In this document: in pieces, positions 1 to 11,600 of the stretch
Numbering within the stretch: the stretch's first letter is position 1
How the letters are laid out: each line of letters begins with the position of its first letter
Assembly: GCA_945643635.1 (NCBI GenBank)
Contig: CALZFC010000243.1
Location: forward strand, 711,501 to 775,500
Direction of reading: 5' to 3'
Source: Allodiplogaster sudhausi
Taxonomy: Eukaryota; Nematoda; Chromadorea; Rhabditida; Diplogasteridae
Length of the DNA stretch: 64,000 nt
The notes under the pieces: model-generated
What the model was told of the DNA's origin: nothing
Databases searched by the model: none
What the model saw: the letters and a program-made list of their open reading frames with translations, nothing else
Position numbers and translations under genes: made by a program

Positions 1-225
1 AAATATTGAGAACATGTCTCAACTTCAGCTGTAGTGATGACTCGTCGTCTTCGCTCTCTCCACGCCACGCTAATCTACTGCATAGGTTTGTGAAAGTAAA
101 TTCAGTTAAAAAGTAATATTTTAATCATTAGCAATTTTATATATTTGATTAGCTATATAAAGAATGGGAGAAACGCGAAAAGGAAGAAACGCACTAAAAT
201 ATTTTCAAAAAGTGCCCATTTCCAG

Positions 226-1590
226 CTGCAGCATTCGCGTCCTCGCGCACCTTCGAGCCCGCACGCAGCGGAGCGCTCTCCCTCCTCGCCAACTACGTCA
301 ACGATGACCAGCCCTGTGCTGATGATAGACTCGTCTTTGGAGGGGACCGAGTCGTCGCTGCAGTCGATAAGGACTTGCTGGTGAGGGAGAGAGAGAAAAG
401 AGGGAGAGAGAGAGTGTGAGATAAAGGAGAGATATAGAGGGAAGCAGGGAGACAGGGCCGGAAAGGAGTGCGAGAAGCAACAGTTTATCTTCTTACACAG
501 ACAATAAAAGTAGCCAAAAACTCTAACTTGAATTCGCACCTTTTTGGCTGACACAAGCGCGGGAGAGCATGTGATTTTGAGAGACGCGATCGGAAAAATT
601 TAAATAGAAACGGCTTAGTTAAGTACTCCTTTAAGGTCTCCGACATGGCACTGCCCGCCAATGGCCTCATCTACTTTGGCGACCGAGTCGAGTTGGGCAG
701 CATTGGAGGGTGGCAGTGCATGCGACGGAAGACGCCAGAGAGTCAGACAGATGAGAGAGAGAGAGCAAGAGAGAGAGAGAGCGAGCGAGAGTCAGGAGGG
801 AGAACGAATTAGAGGAGAATGAGAGAGAAGAGAAAGAGTTAGAGGAAAAAAGGTGAGAAGATAAAGAGGAGAAAGAGGAGAAGGAAATGGGCAATATTGA
901 TAGGATAGAATTTTTTTATCACTCAGTAGATGTATTCAGCAGGTATCAAGTAGTATTGCATCGATATTTGCCTTTTTTTCTGAATGTTTTCTGTACAATC
1001 CCGACATTCTCGCGAGTAGTCTCCATGCTACTATATGTTATCTCTTGCTAGCCGTGTACTTCAAAGACGACGTCTCCGACCTCGACGCGTGGAGTCCGTC
1101 GTCGTGGGTGGCGCGGATACGCCCGCCGAGTCAGCTGCACATGAATCGAGTTCCCGGCGCCAAGGTTTTTACTTTTTCGGGAGCCAAGGTTTCCTTACTT
1201 ACCCAAGGCCAATTTATTCGCTGGTACATTTTGCAAAAACTGAAGCAGTTTAATAATATTCTCCCAAATGAAGCTTTCTTTACCACATACTTTTTTTTTT
1301 AAGCGTATATAGACCTTTTTGTTCCTGCGGCTACGTTTATTTTTATCTGCTGCAATTGCCAATAAAGGAGAGCGGTGAGCTTTACTTCAGCAAACTTCGC
1401 TTCGTATAGCGTTGTTATAATCATGGGGAACTTTTGAAATCGACCATTCAAAATTAACGTTTAAAAATATGTCCATTTTCATTGCAGCATTTTCTTTCAG
1501 GATTCCGTGGTGATCCCACAACCAACGCACTGGCAGCTCTTCCAACCGATCACTGTTGCGGAATGGGTCGAACCGGAGAAATCAGTAAAG
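226..1590 (+). CDS. AMN: AMN exons for the N-terminal extracellular domain
   Basis: Four exons: 226-380 (acceptor TTTCCAG, donor CTG|GTGAGG), 636-741 (donor A|GTCAGA), 1052-1164 (acceptor TTGCTAG, donor AAG|GTTTTT) and 1501-1590 (acceptor TTTCTTTCAG, donor AAG|GTGCGA). Together they encode about 154 residues in continuous phase. The first exon enters in phase 1, so an upstream exon is required. It has two near-equivalent acceptors (after 225 and after 231). The segment matches the conserved AMN ectodomain: a tryptophan/asparagine position replaced by N-Y, PCADD, the VSDM..P motif, a D..W.P..W motif and RVP. Introns are short (121-336 bp). Three of the four donors run straight into GA repeats on the sense strand. 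Confidence 0.85.
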
Positions 1591-4500
1591 GTGCGAAAGA
1601 GAGATAGAGAGACATTGGGAGAGAGAAAAGGATATGTAGATCAATTCAATGATGCCGAAATTTTCTCACTTATGTATGTACATACATACATACATACATA
1701 CTATGTACATTTCAAAACTTCTTTTCAAAATTAATTTCTTTTTGTTTTTGAGTAATAGTGATAATTTTTTTTTGAAACGTTTATTAATATACAAAAAAAA
1801 CATTCTTTGACTTTTAAATAGAGAGGCAAAGCACACATTTCGGATAAATTCGGAAAAAAGAAATGTTAATGAAAAATAAGCAGCAGCGCATTGGAAATCA
1901 CAAAGCCCGTCATGTTTTCTTTGCAAACAATAAGCAAAGCCTCGACGAATAGTTTCGTCAAAACCCGTAAATAATGTAGAAAATGGCGAGAGATGCCGGC
2001 GAGAGATGAGAGAATATGGCCACGGGTAAGCAAACAAATAAACGCATCGAAGCAAATAAAGCAAGAATCAAAAGAAACATGACTGACACCAAAAATAGAC
2101 ATAAATATTATTGGCTGGCAAATGTACATATTTCCAAAATAGCAACGAAATTGTAATTTGCGGTTGATAAAGCTCGTTGGGCTGATATGAGCGAAGGAAG
2201 CATCGATAGGAAGAGTGTGCACGTTGGAAGAGGGGAGGAGGGACGCAGAGAGAGGCAGAGGAAGAGAAAGAGAGGAAGAGAGGGACTATTGGGGGAGAGA
2301 GAATGAAAGATCGGACAATTGCGTTCACTTCTTGTCTTACTTCGAGACAATAATACGCGTCTACAGTGGAGAGAGCAGGAATTCATTGATAAACAGGTCA
2401 CCACTTTGATAGCAAACTTTCAAGATTCTAGCCGCTACCCGCAGCGTTAGATACCGGAACATTCTGAAACCGCATAGAAGCAACCGTAGCTACGGATACC
2501 GTATACAGCGTGGTGGTTTGCTCGGTCAGAGAATGGGACAGCCGCTTGACGCGATCTTTACATGACGCGCGCCGCCACTGGCGTGGCAGTTGCCATTTGG
2601 CGTGTTCGAGCGAGTGCTGGTCGTGTTGCGCAGCGCCGAGTGCAGAGGCGGCTGTAATTTTAGTGTGCCAAATTTGAGTGTGCTTGATAATTTTACTGGA
2701 AGGATATATCTAAATCTTTCTATTTCTCTCTCTTTTTTTTCTCTCTCTCTCTCTCTCGCTATTTCAACCTTCTCTCTCGCTCTCTTTTCTACCTGCGGCG
2801 CCGTCAGCGACGAAGAGGGGGAGGGTGGCGGTCTCAGCTGCATGGTGAGCGATCCGCCTCCACAGCCGCCGAGGCCATTTTTGCCTCCGCCGCCGCCCGC
2901 AGCTGCATTCGAAGCGTTGGTTGCGGCGGCGGAAGAAGTGCCAATGGTGATCTCGCTGATGGCCCATACGCCCAGCTTCATCTCCGAGATGATGAACGAA
3001 ATGAACGTACGCCACACGTCCACTGCGCGCTCGCGGTCCTGGCAACAGGGAACTTTGCATAAATGCTTCATTTAAAATTGTTTTGAGTGAAAACATTTTT
3101 CATATGAAATTTTTTTTCTCCTGATCACTGCCTGATCAAATGTTTGTATAATTTTCTGGTGAAAATGAAAAAAAAACTGAAGCTAACAGAATATCACCCA
3201 CTCTCCCTCGCATTCTCTACCTCGCTCACTCTCTTTCTCCCTCTCTCCCTCTCTCCCTATGGCTCTCTATTTATCTCTCTCGCTCTCACTCTGGCTCTCT
3301 ATCTTCCTCTCAAGCTCGCTCTCTCTCTCTCTTTCTTGCATTCTGTCTCTCTCTCTTGCTATCTTTTTCTTGGTCTCTCTCCCCTCTCACTCTATCTCTC
3401 ACCATCTCGCTGGGATACTCGCACTCGGCGACAATGTGCAGCAGGGACGCCTTGAACTCCTTCCAGACGGCGGATGGAATCTTGACGTTCTTCGCGTGAT
3501 GCACGGCGCCCACTCGACGGATGCGCGTCTTGATCACCTAAGAATCAATCAATATATGATATTTATTTCTTTTTTGAAGCAATCAATAGATATATTGCTT
3601 GATTTCTGTTTTATTACCATAAGAAAATCAATATTAACAACAAAAAAAAAGCAAGAAAGAGCTGAATGAAAGAAAAGATTTTGAAAGATTCATATACAAG
3701 AAATCAAAAATTCAAAGAATACTGATAAAAAAGGTTAAAAAGGAATAGAAATGCAGAACAAAATCGGAAAAGAAGAAGAATAAGAAACAGACATCCTCTG
3801 GCGTGCCGGCGCGCATCATCTCGAGGAGTTCGGCGATGAAGCCAGAGATCTGCTCGGCCACCTGGAAAAGGAGGCCAAGCTCACTCTCTTTTCCACCCGC
3901 TGCGCCCACTGATAAACATAAAAAAGAATAGAATGAAAATATTAATTGGACGCACCTCGTGAAAGCGCGTGTTCTGCTGTAAACACTCGACACTCTTCTT
4001 CGCAACCACCTATAATTGCATAGGCATTGCTTATCTCCTTTAATCTTCCCTTGATTGACTCACGTTCTACTTTCCACTCTTCTGCACTTATCCTCTGTTC
4101 ACTCTCTCCCTCTTTTGTCTGCCACATCTTGTATTCCTTTTTCTCTCTCTCTCTCACAGTTTCTTTCAATCCCTCTCTCCCTCTTCTATTTTTTTTTCTC
4201 CCTCTTCTCTCTCTCTCTCTCTCTCTCACCTGCGGCAATCCGATGAGTGCCACAATTGCCGTGTCGCCGACTTGTGCGAAGGAAGGGGGCGGCGGTGGCG
4301 AGGGCCGCAGCTGCTGCAAGAGAGCGGCGCCTTCTCGCTTGCGGGTCATTGCGCAGAGCACCTGAAGAAGAGAGAGAGAGAGAAATAGTGAGATAGAAAG
4401 AAAAAGAGTGAGGTATGTCGATAGTGAGAACAAGAGAACCAGTTCGCTTACGGTAGCTTTCGTCATGTATGTAACTAATGGTAAGCAATATAAGCTTCTT

Positions 4501-7171
4501 GTATAAGACTTAAATTAGACGAATCACAAAGAACGTACATTCGAGCCGATCTGGCCATTCGTCAGCCGCATCGCCGCGTCCCACGTCGAGCTGAGGATGA
4601 GCACGCGCTCGCGTTGCATCTGCCTGAACACGGGGTTGTTCTCTTAGCTAATTGGTTGTGCGCTACTGCCAATCGAATGGTCAAGGGTTCAATTCCGCTT
4701 AGGAGTTGTTTTTGCTGACGATGAGATTATGTGATTTGCGTGAACTTACCCGTTGTCCGGCAGAGTCTTCTTTCGCTTCTGCGACTTGCGCTCCTCGAGC
4801 TTCTCGTTCAGCCAGCTCGAGGCCTGAAATGAAAAAAATTATTTAATTAAAAGATAAATAATACAGAGTGTTCGTTTTAAATCTATACCATTTCTCTGCA
4901 GTTCTGCCAGCTTTGTAAAAGCATAAGATGCTATGCTTTCAATGTTTGGGGTGGGGGGGGGGGGTGTTCCGCAACACGAACTACCTTGAGAAAGATGATG
5001 CAAGTCGTGGCCGAGTTGAGGAGAACGAGAAAGTTGGAGACGCAGACGCAGTACATGAAGACGCCGTGCCACGAGCGGTAGTCCGTCGCGATCTCCGTGA
5101 TGTCCATCTGCAAGTCGTCTCCTTTTGTCTCTCCCGTGCGAGATACCTCTCGCTCTCTCCCTTATCTCGCTCTCAATATCTTCACTCTCGCTCTCACTCT
5201 TTTCCTACTCTCTCCCTCTCTCTTACATATTTCTCTGTTTTCTCCCTCTCACCCTCACCCTCACTCATCTCTTTCTTACTCTCTCACTCTCTCTCCATCT
5301 CTCTCTGCCTCTCTGCCTCTATATCTCCCATTCTCTCTCTCTCTCTTCTCTCTCTCCCTCTCTCTCTCTCTCCCCACTGACCACCAGCGGCAGTACGCGC
5401 ATGACGAAGCACTTGCCGACGAGCATGAATGAGATGTAGTTCTGCGTCTGTTCCCTCGACGAGTATCGATCGAGCAGCGAATCGCTCATCCGGAAGAGTC
5501 GGCGACGAGAGCGATTCGAGCCGCGCACCAGCACAAGAGTCACGATCGAGAAGACTGACAGAAGGATACGGTATTGGGGAGAGAAGAGAGGGGATACGGT
5601 AGATTCCTCTCTCTCTCTCTCTCTCTCGCTTTCCCTCTCTTTCTCTGACATAAAATAAAAGTCAACTCACCAATTATGAGCAGCATCGGTCCGACCGTCG
5701 TGAACAGCATACGGCACAGAATGCGGAATGCCTTGTATGTCTCGCTCCGCCGCAACTCCGAGATGGCCAGCTGAAAGAGAATGAAAGATGAAATGAAGGC
5801 GAACCGAACGACTTAGACATTCCACATTTGTGCCGACAGAAAATATGTTTATATACCCACCGAGACTGACGTATTCATCACAATGCATAAAATACGCGCG
5901 CATAAAACCTATTAATACAGCGCAAAACCACCGGTACTTAAAAATAGTCGCTGAACAAAAATAAACTCATTTATTGCAAACCAATAAATACACTAAAATA
6001 AATTAGGTAAGAATTATGCGCACTTTGTAGTAGTAGCGCGTTGAGCCGTCCTCTGTCACGTACGTGCAGGGGCTCGTGTGGATCTCGAAGAATGCCGTGA
6101 TCTGCAAAAGAGCTACATCGAGGCGAAAGCGCACTCTGACCTTTCGCGTGGTAGGGCGGCGACACTTGCCACTCGGCTATCATATCCTGACTGACGTTGA
6201 TCAAGACGGCGAAGGCCGACAGAGACAGCGGCATTCTCAGGAGGCGTCGATTGACGGCGGCGCACGCGAAGAACGTGACGGAAGAGGCGCGGCGCGCTTG
6301 CTGTTCGCGAAACGAGTGGACGAGAGCGGCCGAGCGGCTGAGCATTGGAAGATTGAGAAGATGAGAAGGGATCATCCCGGATATATATGGATTACTTAAA
6401 GGAGCTGGCCTTGATGCTTATCCTAATGCAACTCACGCTGTTGGATTGATGTGCGCGCAACACAATAAATAAATATTCTCAAATTCTGAGAGGGTTTGGT
6501 GAAAAATGTGTATATATGTACATAAACATATACATATATTTTAATTTATTTATTTATGAATTTATTTTTATTTATTATTTATTTATTTATTTATTTATAT
6601 GTATGCACTGATTGCTGGAAAAGAAAGAAAACTATTCCTACATTAGCCCGTGATTTTCGTGGTGCGTTTAGTCAATAAAACGCTGGTCCTGCAGACTATT
6701 TTGATAAACCTTACAATAACGGCCATTAAAAATAAGCATCGTTTTCATCATGCATACCTGCTGCTCCTGAACGGATCGCGGGCGGCCATAAATCGCTGAA
6801 TCATGATCGCTGCCACGAGCCATATCTGCAATGGAAAAGAATAAGTTGTCGATTCACTCTTTTTCTGCTCTTTTTGTTTCTAGAAATGTACTCATTTCGC
6901 GTACATAAGAGCCAATGTCTCGAATAATGTACTTGGACAACGTTTTCATTTTCATTCACTTGAAATCTGTAAGAAATTGAAATTGTCTTTATTTATCATG
7001 AGAATTTCCGTATGCTCGAGAGAAGCCGACTAAAAAAAGCGTTCATCTCACACGAAGAGATGAGAGGGTGCATGTGAAGCGGAGATTTTTGTGGAGAAGA
7101 TGTGCAAAGTCAGTGCCCTCCGTCTGAGCGCAAGAACCGGGAACTTTGACGCTTTGCCCTCTCTCACTCTC

Positions 7172-7225
<54 letters not shown>

Positions 7226-8573
7226 CGCGCTCCTTTTTTCATAACTTACTTCCGTCTTTCTTCTTGCACTCCCCCATTGCTTGCTTTCTTTCTTCAGCTT
7301 AATCTGTCTCCCTCTCTCTCTCTCTTTCTTTCTCTCTCTCATCATCTTTGACAAGTGAAGATATCTGGTCTCAAGGATTCCCTACCGCCATCTTCTACCG
7401 GGATTCGAGTTTATGTAAATATGTACATTCGACATACTTTTCCTCTTGAGTCATTGCTCTCCGTTCGAACGAGGTTTTGGCGGGAAATTTTAGCTTTCTA
7501 AATTAGCTCTTCGGTCTGACCGATGCCGTGTTGGCGATCTGGCTGAAGGCATGGAAGCATGGCGTGATGAGGTTGAGCTCGTTCGCAAGCTCGGACTTGG
7601 CCGGCACGATCTAGGAAGGAAGAGTGATATTAGAGAGAAAGAGGAATGGAGAGAGAAAGAAGGAGAGAAAGAGAGAAAGAAATAGAGAGGGAGAGATAAT
7701 GACAGCGAGAACAAGAGAGAGAAAGAAGGCGAGAGAGAGAGAGAGAGAGAGAGAAAGAGCGAACATGCAGAGCAAAGCACAGCCCCCTGAGTGCCAGAAC
7801 AAGGCCCTAATTTCCGGCCTCTGACCTGCTTGATGACGTAGTAGAAGAATGCACACCAAAGCAGCACCGTATCCCAGAAGGCCAGTGCCAGCACCGAAAC
7901 TGCCAAGACAACGCCGCGATTCTAAGCATTGTCACATTTATTTTTATTTGATTTACTAAAGATATTATTAATTCCTTAGTTATAATGAATTGGCGCGACA
8001 ACTGCAGCAGCAGCTCCGCAGAGAAGGCCACAAAGTAAATATTTTTCAACGTGATTACATAATATTAATTAATTGTAACATAATATAAACAGAACACGGA
8101 ACTACATACGTGATAGAATCAGAATAAACGGCAGAGGACGAGGACCGCATTGTCAACGAGTTTTTCAATAATGCTCCCTTATTTTAATGTTGCAAGCGTT
8201 GAAAAACCAACTGAACGTATGCGAGAGGGTAAATAGTGCTGAATGACAAAATTATTGATGGTGAGAAAAAATGCACGTAAAAAATATGTATTTCCGGTAA
8301 TGCCTTAACTTCATTTCTTTTCCTCCTATATCACATAGAATCCCTTTTCTTCTCTCATAATCCGTTAACAATTTTTTGTTTATCGTTAAATCCAAGAGTA
8401 AAAACACAAGTCTGATATGAGGCAAAATAACAGTTATCAGCCTTTCAATCAAACACTTGTTATTTTTCATTGTCACGCTTTTCCTGTGCTTCATTTATCA
8501 CTCTGTCTCGATTTCCCATTGTACGGGACTTCATTCTGTTATTTATCGGGACGTCTATCTTTCGCTCAACCTT

Positions 8574-8628
<55 letters not shown>

Positions 8629-11600
8629 GCTCTCTATACTTCATACTCTCTTGCTTTTTTTACTCGCTCTGTTTCCCATTATCATCATTTTTATCTACTC
8701 TTTTCACTAGAGCCTCTTCGTTACTCTGCTTGGTAGCAAAATAAATCGCTACAGATTTTTTTGGTATCTTTTACTTCTCGGAATGACTGCAGAGAGAGTT
8801 CTAAAATCTAGAGATAGTTCTTTGAAGTCCGCGAGCCTTACATACTTCTCCCTCTCAATTTTCACCATCATCTTTTATCCGTACCGGAGTCTCTCTCTCT
8901 CCCTCTCTCTCTCACCTCTCATCCCTCGCTAGTTCACTCTTGTAGAAACATGGAAACATGTGGCAAAGGCTCGCTGAGCCGTAGTTAACGGCCGTCATCC
9001 TCCGTGAATTGCTCTTTATTTCTTAGTTTTTGCCCTATAAAACGTTCTCACATCGTTGAGATGAGGTAAGAGATGAATAGTGATCGACAGAGAGAGAAAG
9101 AGAGAAAGAGAGAGAGAGAGCAGTCGGATCAAGCGTCAAGCGAAGACTATCAAATTTCAAAGGCAGAGCGAACAATCATGCCTCTTGATTCTTCGTAGCT
9201 TGAAGCAAATCGCAATGAGACAGAAAGAGTGTGTGAGAGGGGGGAGGGAAGTGAGTGAGAAAAAGATAGAGACGATGTATGAGAAATAAAGAGAGAAAGA
9301 GAGAGAGCGAGAGAGAGAGAGAGAGAGAGAGCTCGATTCGCACGAAAAGTATAAAACGCACAAAAGAATCGCGAACTCCGACTATCGCGCTCATGGCATT
9401 TCGAGAGTACTTCTTGAAATTCGGTACAGAAGAATAACAGTCACTTACACGGTCTCTACACGGAGTATTTTGGACTTTTTGTATTTCTGGAAATGGTCAC
9501 TTTTTAAGCAGCGTGACAAGAAATATTTGATGACCTATTAATATGTATGTCCGATATCTAAAAGCTTGAACGCACAATCTAGTATACCGCTTGTTGTGGA
9601 GTATATTTATGTAGCTGAGCAATATAATTTTTTTTTAAATAAATTTTTCAAATAATGTTTGGCGGGAATAATTAGTATACCTTGTCAAAGTTGGTGGAGT
9701 GAATAGAGCGCACGCCGTAGAGATTGCCGACAGTCCCGCCGAGGACGCACAGGAGCGAGAGGTAGCCGTTGACCACGAGGATAAAGTGTCTGAAAATGTT
9801 TTCTTTTTCTCATCAAACACCGTGTTTAAAGTGTAAAAAAAACTATTTTATACGGTTTTTTTAAAAATAATTTTGTCAAATCATATAAATAAAAAAATCT
9901 TGTTCTGTTTCGCGTCTTTTGCGTCATCTGACCTGTTAGTGATGTGCGCAATTTTGGCATTCGCACACAGAGATACACATAAGAAATATGGGATTTAGGA
10001 GAGTGATGTGGACACTAATTGAATCTGTATGCACTTGACATTCCAGTATGTTTTTTTCTCCCTTGTTTGAACCCTCCCTCACCCCTCTCTTTCATCTTGT
10101 GCTTATGATTGCCCATTGCCTGCCAAACGCACATAATTGATGTGAAGAGAGTAGAAAGAACAATGTAATTTGAAGCTCAAGAAATCAATTTGCATTGACA
10201 TTCAGAGAGAAAGAGAAAAAGGTTCCTTCACTTAATAGTGTCTTGTTAAAAAAAACAACTAAAGGCAAATAATTTCAGATTTTAAATACTAGATCAATGC
10301 GAAAACCACCGGCGAAAGAAAGGAAAATGTTCGTCAGAGAATGAGGACAAAATAATTTTAAAAAATCGCGCTCATTTTGCGCTCAAAAGAGGCTTGGTTT
10401 GGAAGAGGAACTGACTGCTGCGCGATTTGTGCCGTCGTGAGCGGCTGCTGCTGCGAGAAGTTGTCGCACTCGGGCACGTCGATCCCCGCCATTCAGGGAC
10501 AATGCACGGATTACGGTAGCACCCGAGAACCGACGGGTTTACGGTTGCGAGGAGATCGTATCGAGATACTGTAGATATCGAAAAGGAAGACGACGATTAC
10601 TTCGCCAGCTGATTCTTGACACGAGTGAAGGCACCTGAAAAAAGAAACCAGTACACCGACAAGCCGAGTCTAACGGATATACAGTCGCGCCCAGGATCTT
10701 GGTACAAAGGACGCTTCGGACGATTCGGACGCTTCCAAATGCATCCTCGCTAATAACTTTTGTTCTAGGAAAAACTAAAATATTTTCAATTATACATTAG
10801 TTTGCTTATAGAGTACGGATGCTACTGTTAAAAAATCGATAACTTTTTATCATTTGATAAGAAGTTATCAGTTTTTGCTTATATAAAATTTCATTTCTAA
10901 TGTTTTTCAACGAAATTTCTCCTGCACCATTATTTTGTCTCTACCCACATCCCCAAATAATGAAATAAGAGATTTTATCATTGATAACGGAAATTGATAA
11001 ATCAGACCTTATCATATATGTTCATATAATATGAAGATTCGCCTTACGATTCTGAATCTAATTATGTAATCAGTTTTCAGAAGAAAGTGCCGGTTAACAA
11101 CATATTTTTGATTATGTGTACTTTGCATTAGTTTCATCAGGATTCCCCATCGTTTCAGTCTTTGTCAAAACTTTTGGATGGTATGATGCTTCAAATCTAG
11201 GTTGCTGCACTAGCATTGATACCTAGAAATGTAGCGCGCTCCCTTTTCGTCTTCGGTTTAATTACCCAAGTTTGAGGTAGCGAAATAGCACAGGCAGAGA
11301 AAAAAAGGGTTAGGCCCCGCCCCCTCGGCCTGCGAGGCCTCCCTGCCCTGTTCTTTCTGAAGAAATTAATGCAAAGTACACGCAATCGAAAATATGTTGT
11401 GAACCGGCAGTTTCTTTTGAAAACTGATTACATAATTAGATTCAGAAACGTAAGGCGAATCTTTTCATCATATGAAGATGTATGATAAGTTCTGATTTAT
11501 CGATTTCCGTTATCAATGATAAAATCTCTCATTCTATTATTTGGGGATGTGGGTAGAGATAAAATAATGATACAGGAGAAATTTCGATGAAAAACATTGG

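Noticed and set aside
2590..3075. 161-codon plus-strand frame with polyproline
   Set aside because: It is the antisense shadow of globin exon 17 and its intron.
6160..6190. Exon 6 donor at GCGAAAG|GTCAGA
   Set aside because: Gives the wrong phase for exon 7; AAC|GTCAGT at 6196 yields the family-typical LIN-ITAFFE junction.
6064..6399. 111-codon plus-strand frame
   Set aside because: Antisense of receptor exons 6 and 7.
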